Assembly (NCBI GenBank): GCA_934255515.1 | Contig: CAKQON010000087.1 | Location: 1 to 6,038, forward strand | Length of the DNA stretch: 6,038 bases | From: an uncultured Sutterella sp. | GTDB lineage: Bacteria > Pseudomonadota > Gammaproteobacteria > Burkholderiales > Burkholderiaceae_F | Direction: 5' to 3' | Part shown: in pieces, positions 5,693 to 6,038 of the stretch | How positions within the stretch are numbered: the first letter of the stretch is position 1 | Layout: the number at the start of each line of letters is the position of its first letter | The notes under the pieces: model-generated | Databases searched by the model: none | What the model was told of the DNA's origin: nothing | What the model saw: only the letters and a program-made list of their open reading frames with translations | Translations under genes and position numbers: made by a program

Positions 5693-5929
5693 ATGACCTC
5701 ACCCGCTGCCAACCAAGAAGTCCCTCAGGAAGGGAAGCTCTCTGAAGCCGAGCTTCGCAGAATTGCCGAACTCTGCTCCAAAAACGGAAAACTCGCCGAA
5801 GCCATCGTCTCCTGCGTGATGCGCGATCTTTTGAAGAACGGAGACCTCACGGAAGCGGAAGCCCTCTGCGCGCGATTCGCCCGGGCCGCCGAGGCAGAAC
5901 ACTGCACGAAGGTTCCGAAGAGCGCGTGA
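5693..5929 (+). CDS. Small helical repeat protein, 78 aa, unrecognised
   Basis: This small protein starts at the ATG at 5693, preceded by CAGGAA about 11 nt upstream; an upstream TTG at 5639 would extend it over the previous gene and is less likely. It is predicted to be almost wholly alpha-helical and soluble. It contains three successive 18-residue units starting at residues 13, 31 and 49, each opening with a G-[KD]-L-x-E-A pattern (EGKLSEAE, NGKLAEAI, NGDLTEAE). Gly14/32/50, Leu16/34/52, Glu18/36/54 and Ala19/37/55 are in register. The pattern recalls single helices of alpha-solenoid repeats, but the 18-residue length does not match TPR (34) or PPR (35) units. Four cysteines (28, 41, 59, 71) are present. 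It follows the 206-aa gene by 19 bp, so co-transcription is likely. No function can be assigned. Confidence 0.65.
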   Translation: MTSPAANQEVPQEGKLSEAELRRIAELCSKNGKLAEAIVSCVMRDLLKNGDLTEAEALCARFARAAEAEHCTKVPKSA

Positions 5930-6038
5930 AGCGCCTTCGGGATCTGAAACCCCGACCCAACAATCGGGTAGAGGGCCCCTTTGCAGGGTGCCCCCTCCCA
6001 CACCGCATGGCCCCGTGATTGGGCCTCTTCGGACATGC
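5930..6038. other. GC-rich multi-hairpin segment of unknown identity
   Basis: After the 78-aa gene the sequence forms a row of hairpins. They are CCCGA-N8-TCGGG (5951-5968), GAGGG...CCCTC (5971-5997) with inner CCCT/AGGG closing a 4-nt loop, and GGCCC-N7-GGGCC (6009-6025). None is followed by a T run, so a simple terminator is unlikely on either strand. On the minus strand the middle hairpin has a GCAA tetraloop and is followed by CTCTACCCGATT, similar to domain VI and the 3' end of bacterial group II introns. The domain V expected just before it is not recognisable. Other options are a repeat element or a structured leader of a gene beyond the window. Confidence 0.3.

Noticed and set aside
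6009..6025. Rho-independent terminator at the right edge (GGCCC-N7-GGGCC)
   Set aside because: No T run follows the stem on either strand.
6009..6038. Start of a ZTP (pfl) riboswitch, from CCGTGATTGGGCC
   Set aside because: The match to the conserved GACTGGCG core is poor and the rest of the motif would lie outside the window.

Overview
The window looks like chromosomal DNA of a GC-rich proteobacterium, most likely a betaproteobacterium of the Burkholderiales (Sutterella/Parasutterella-like). That placement is inference from composition, Sec/lipoprotein signals and protein style; no rRNA or marker gene is present.

Left half (1-2414), minus strand: a methionine-related block. In transcription order it holds a MetQ/NlpA-family lipoprotein (2414-1581), a strong intrinsic terminator, a second divergent MetQ/NlpA lipoprotein (1271-399) with a long hairpin-rich leader, another intrinsic terminator, and then only the first ~54 codons of a homocysteine S-methyltransferase (mmuM-like, 237-70). 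The mmuM reading frame loses family similarity after residue 54 and stops at once. The DNA beyond it (1-75) is more AT-rich and may be the end of an inserted mobile element. No ABC permease or ATPase (MetI/MetN) lies in the window, so both binding proteins must use transporter parts encoded elsewhere.

Centre (2415-4932), plus strand: a 319-bp divergent intergenic region with several small hairpins and candidate promoters, then a complete 707-aa NDP-forming acyl-CoA synthetase (acetate-CoA ligase, ADP-forming type; alpha and beta parts fused, no GNAT domain). A near-perfect rho-independent terminator follows it.

Right part (4933-6038), plus strand: two unrecognised genes that probably form an operon, a 206-aa acidic protein and a 78-aa helical protein built from three 18-residue repeats. 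The last ~109 bp (5930-6038) hold a run of GC-rich hairpins with no gene I can name; read on the minus strand they faintly resemble the 3' end of a group II intron.

The most noteworthy points are the truncated mmuM with its possible insertion junction, the mutually exclusive hairpins in the leader of the second metQ, the 18-residue repeat protein, the structured right edge, and an unexpectedly frequent CCTCAGG heptamer. I found no convincing complete new system.
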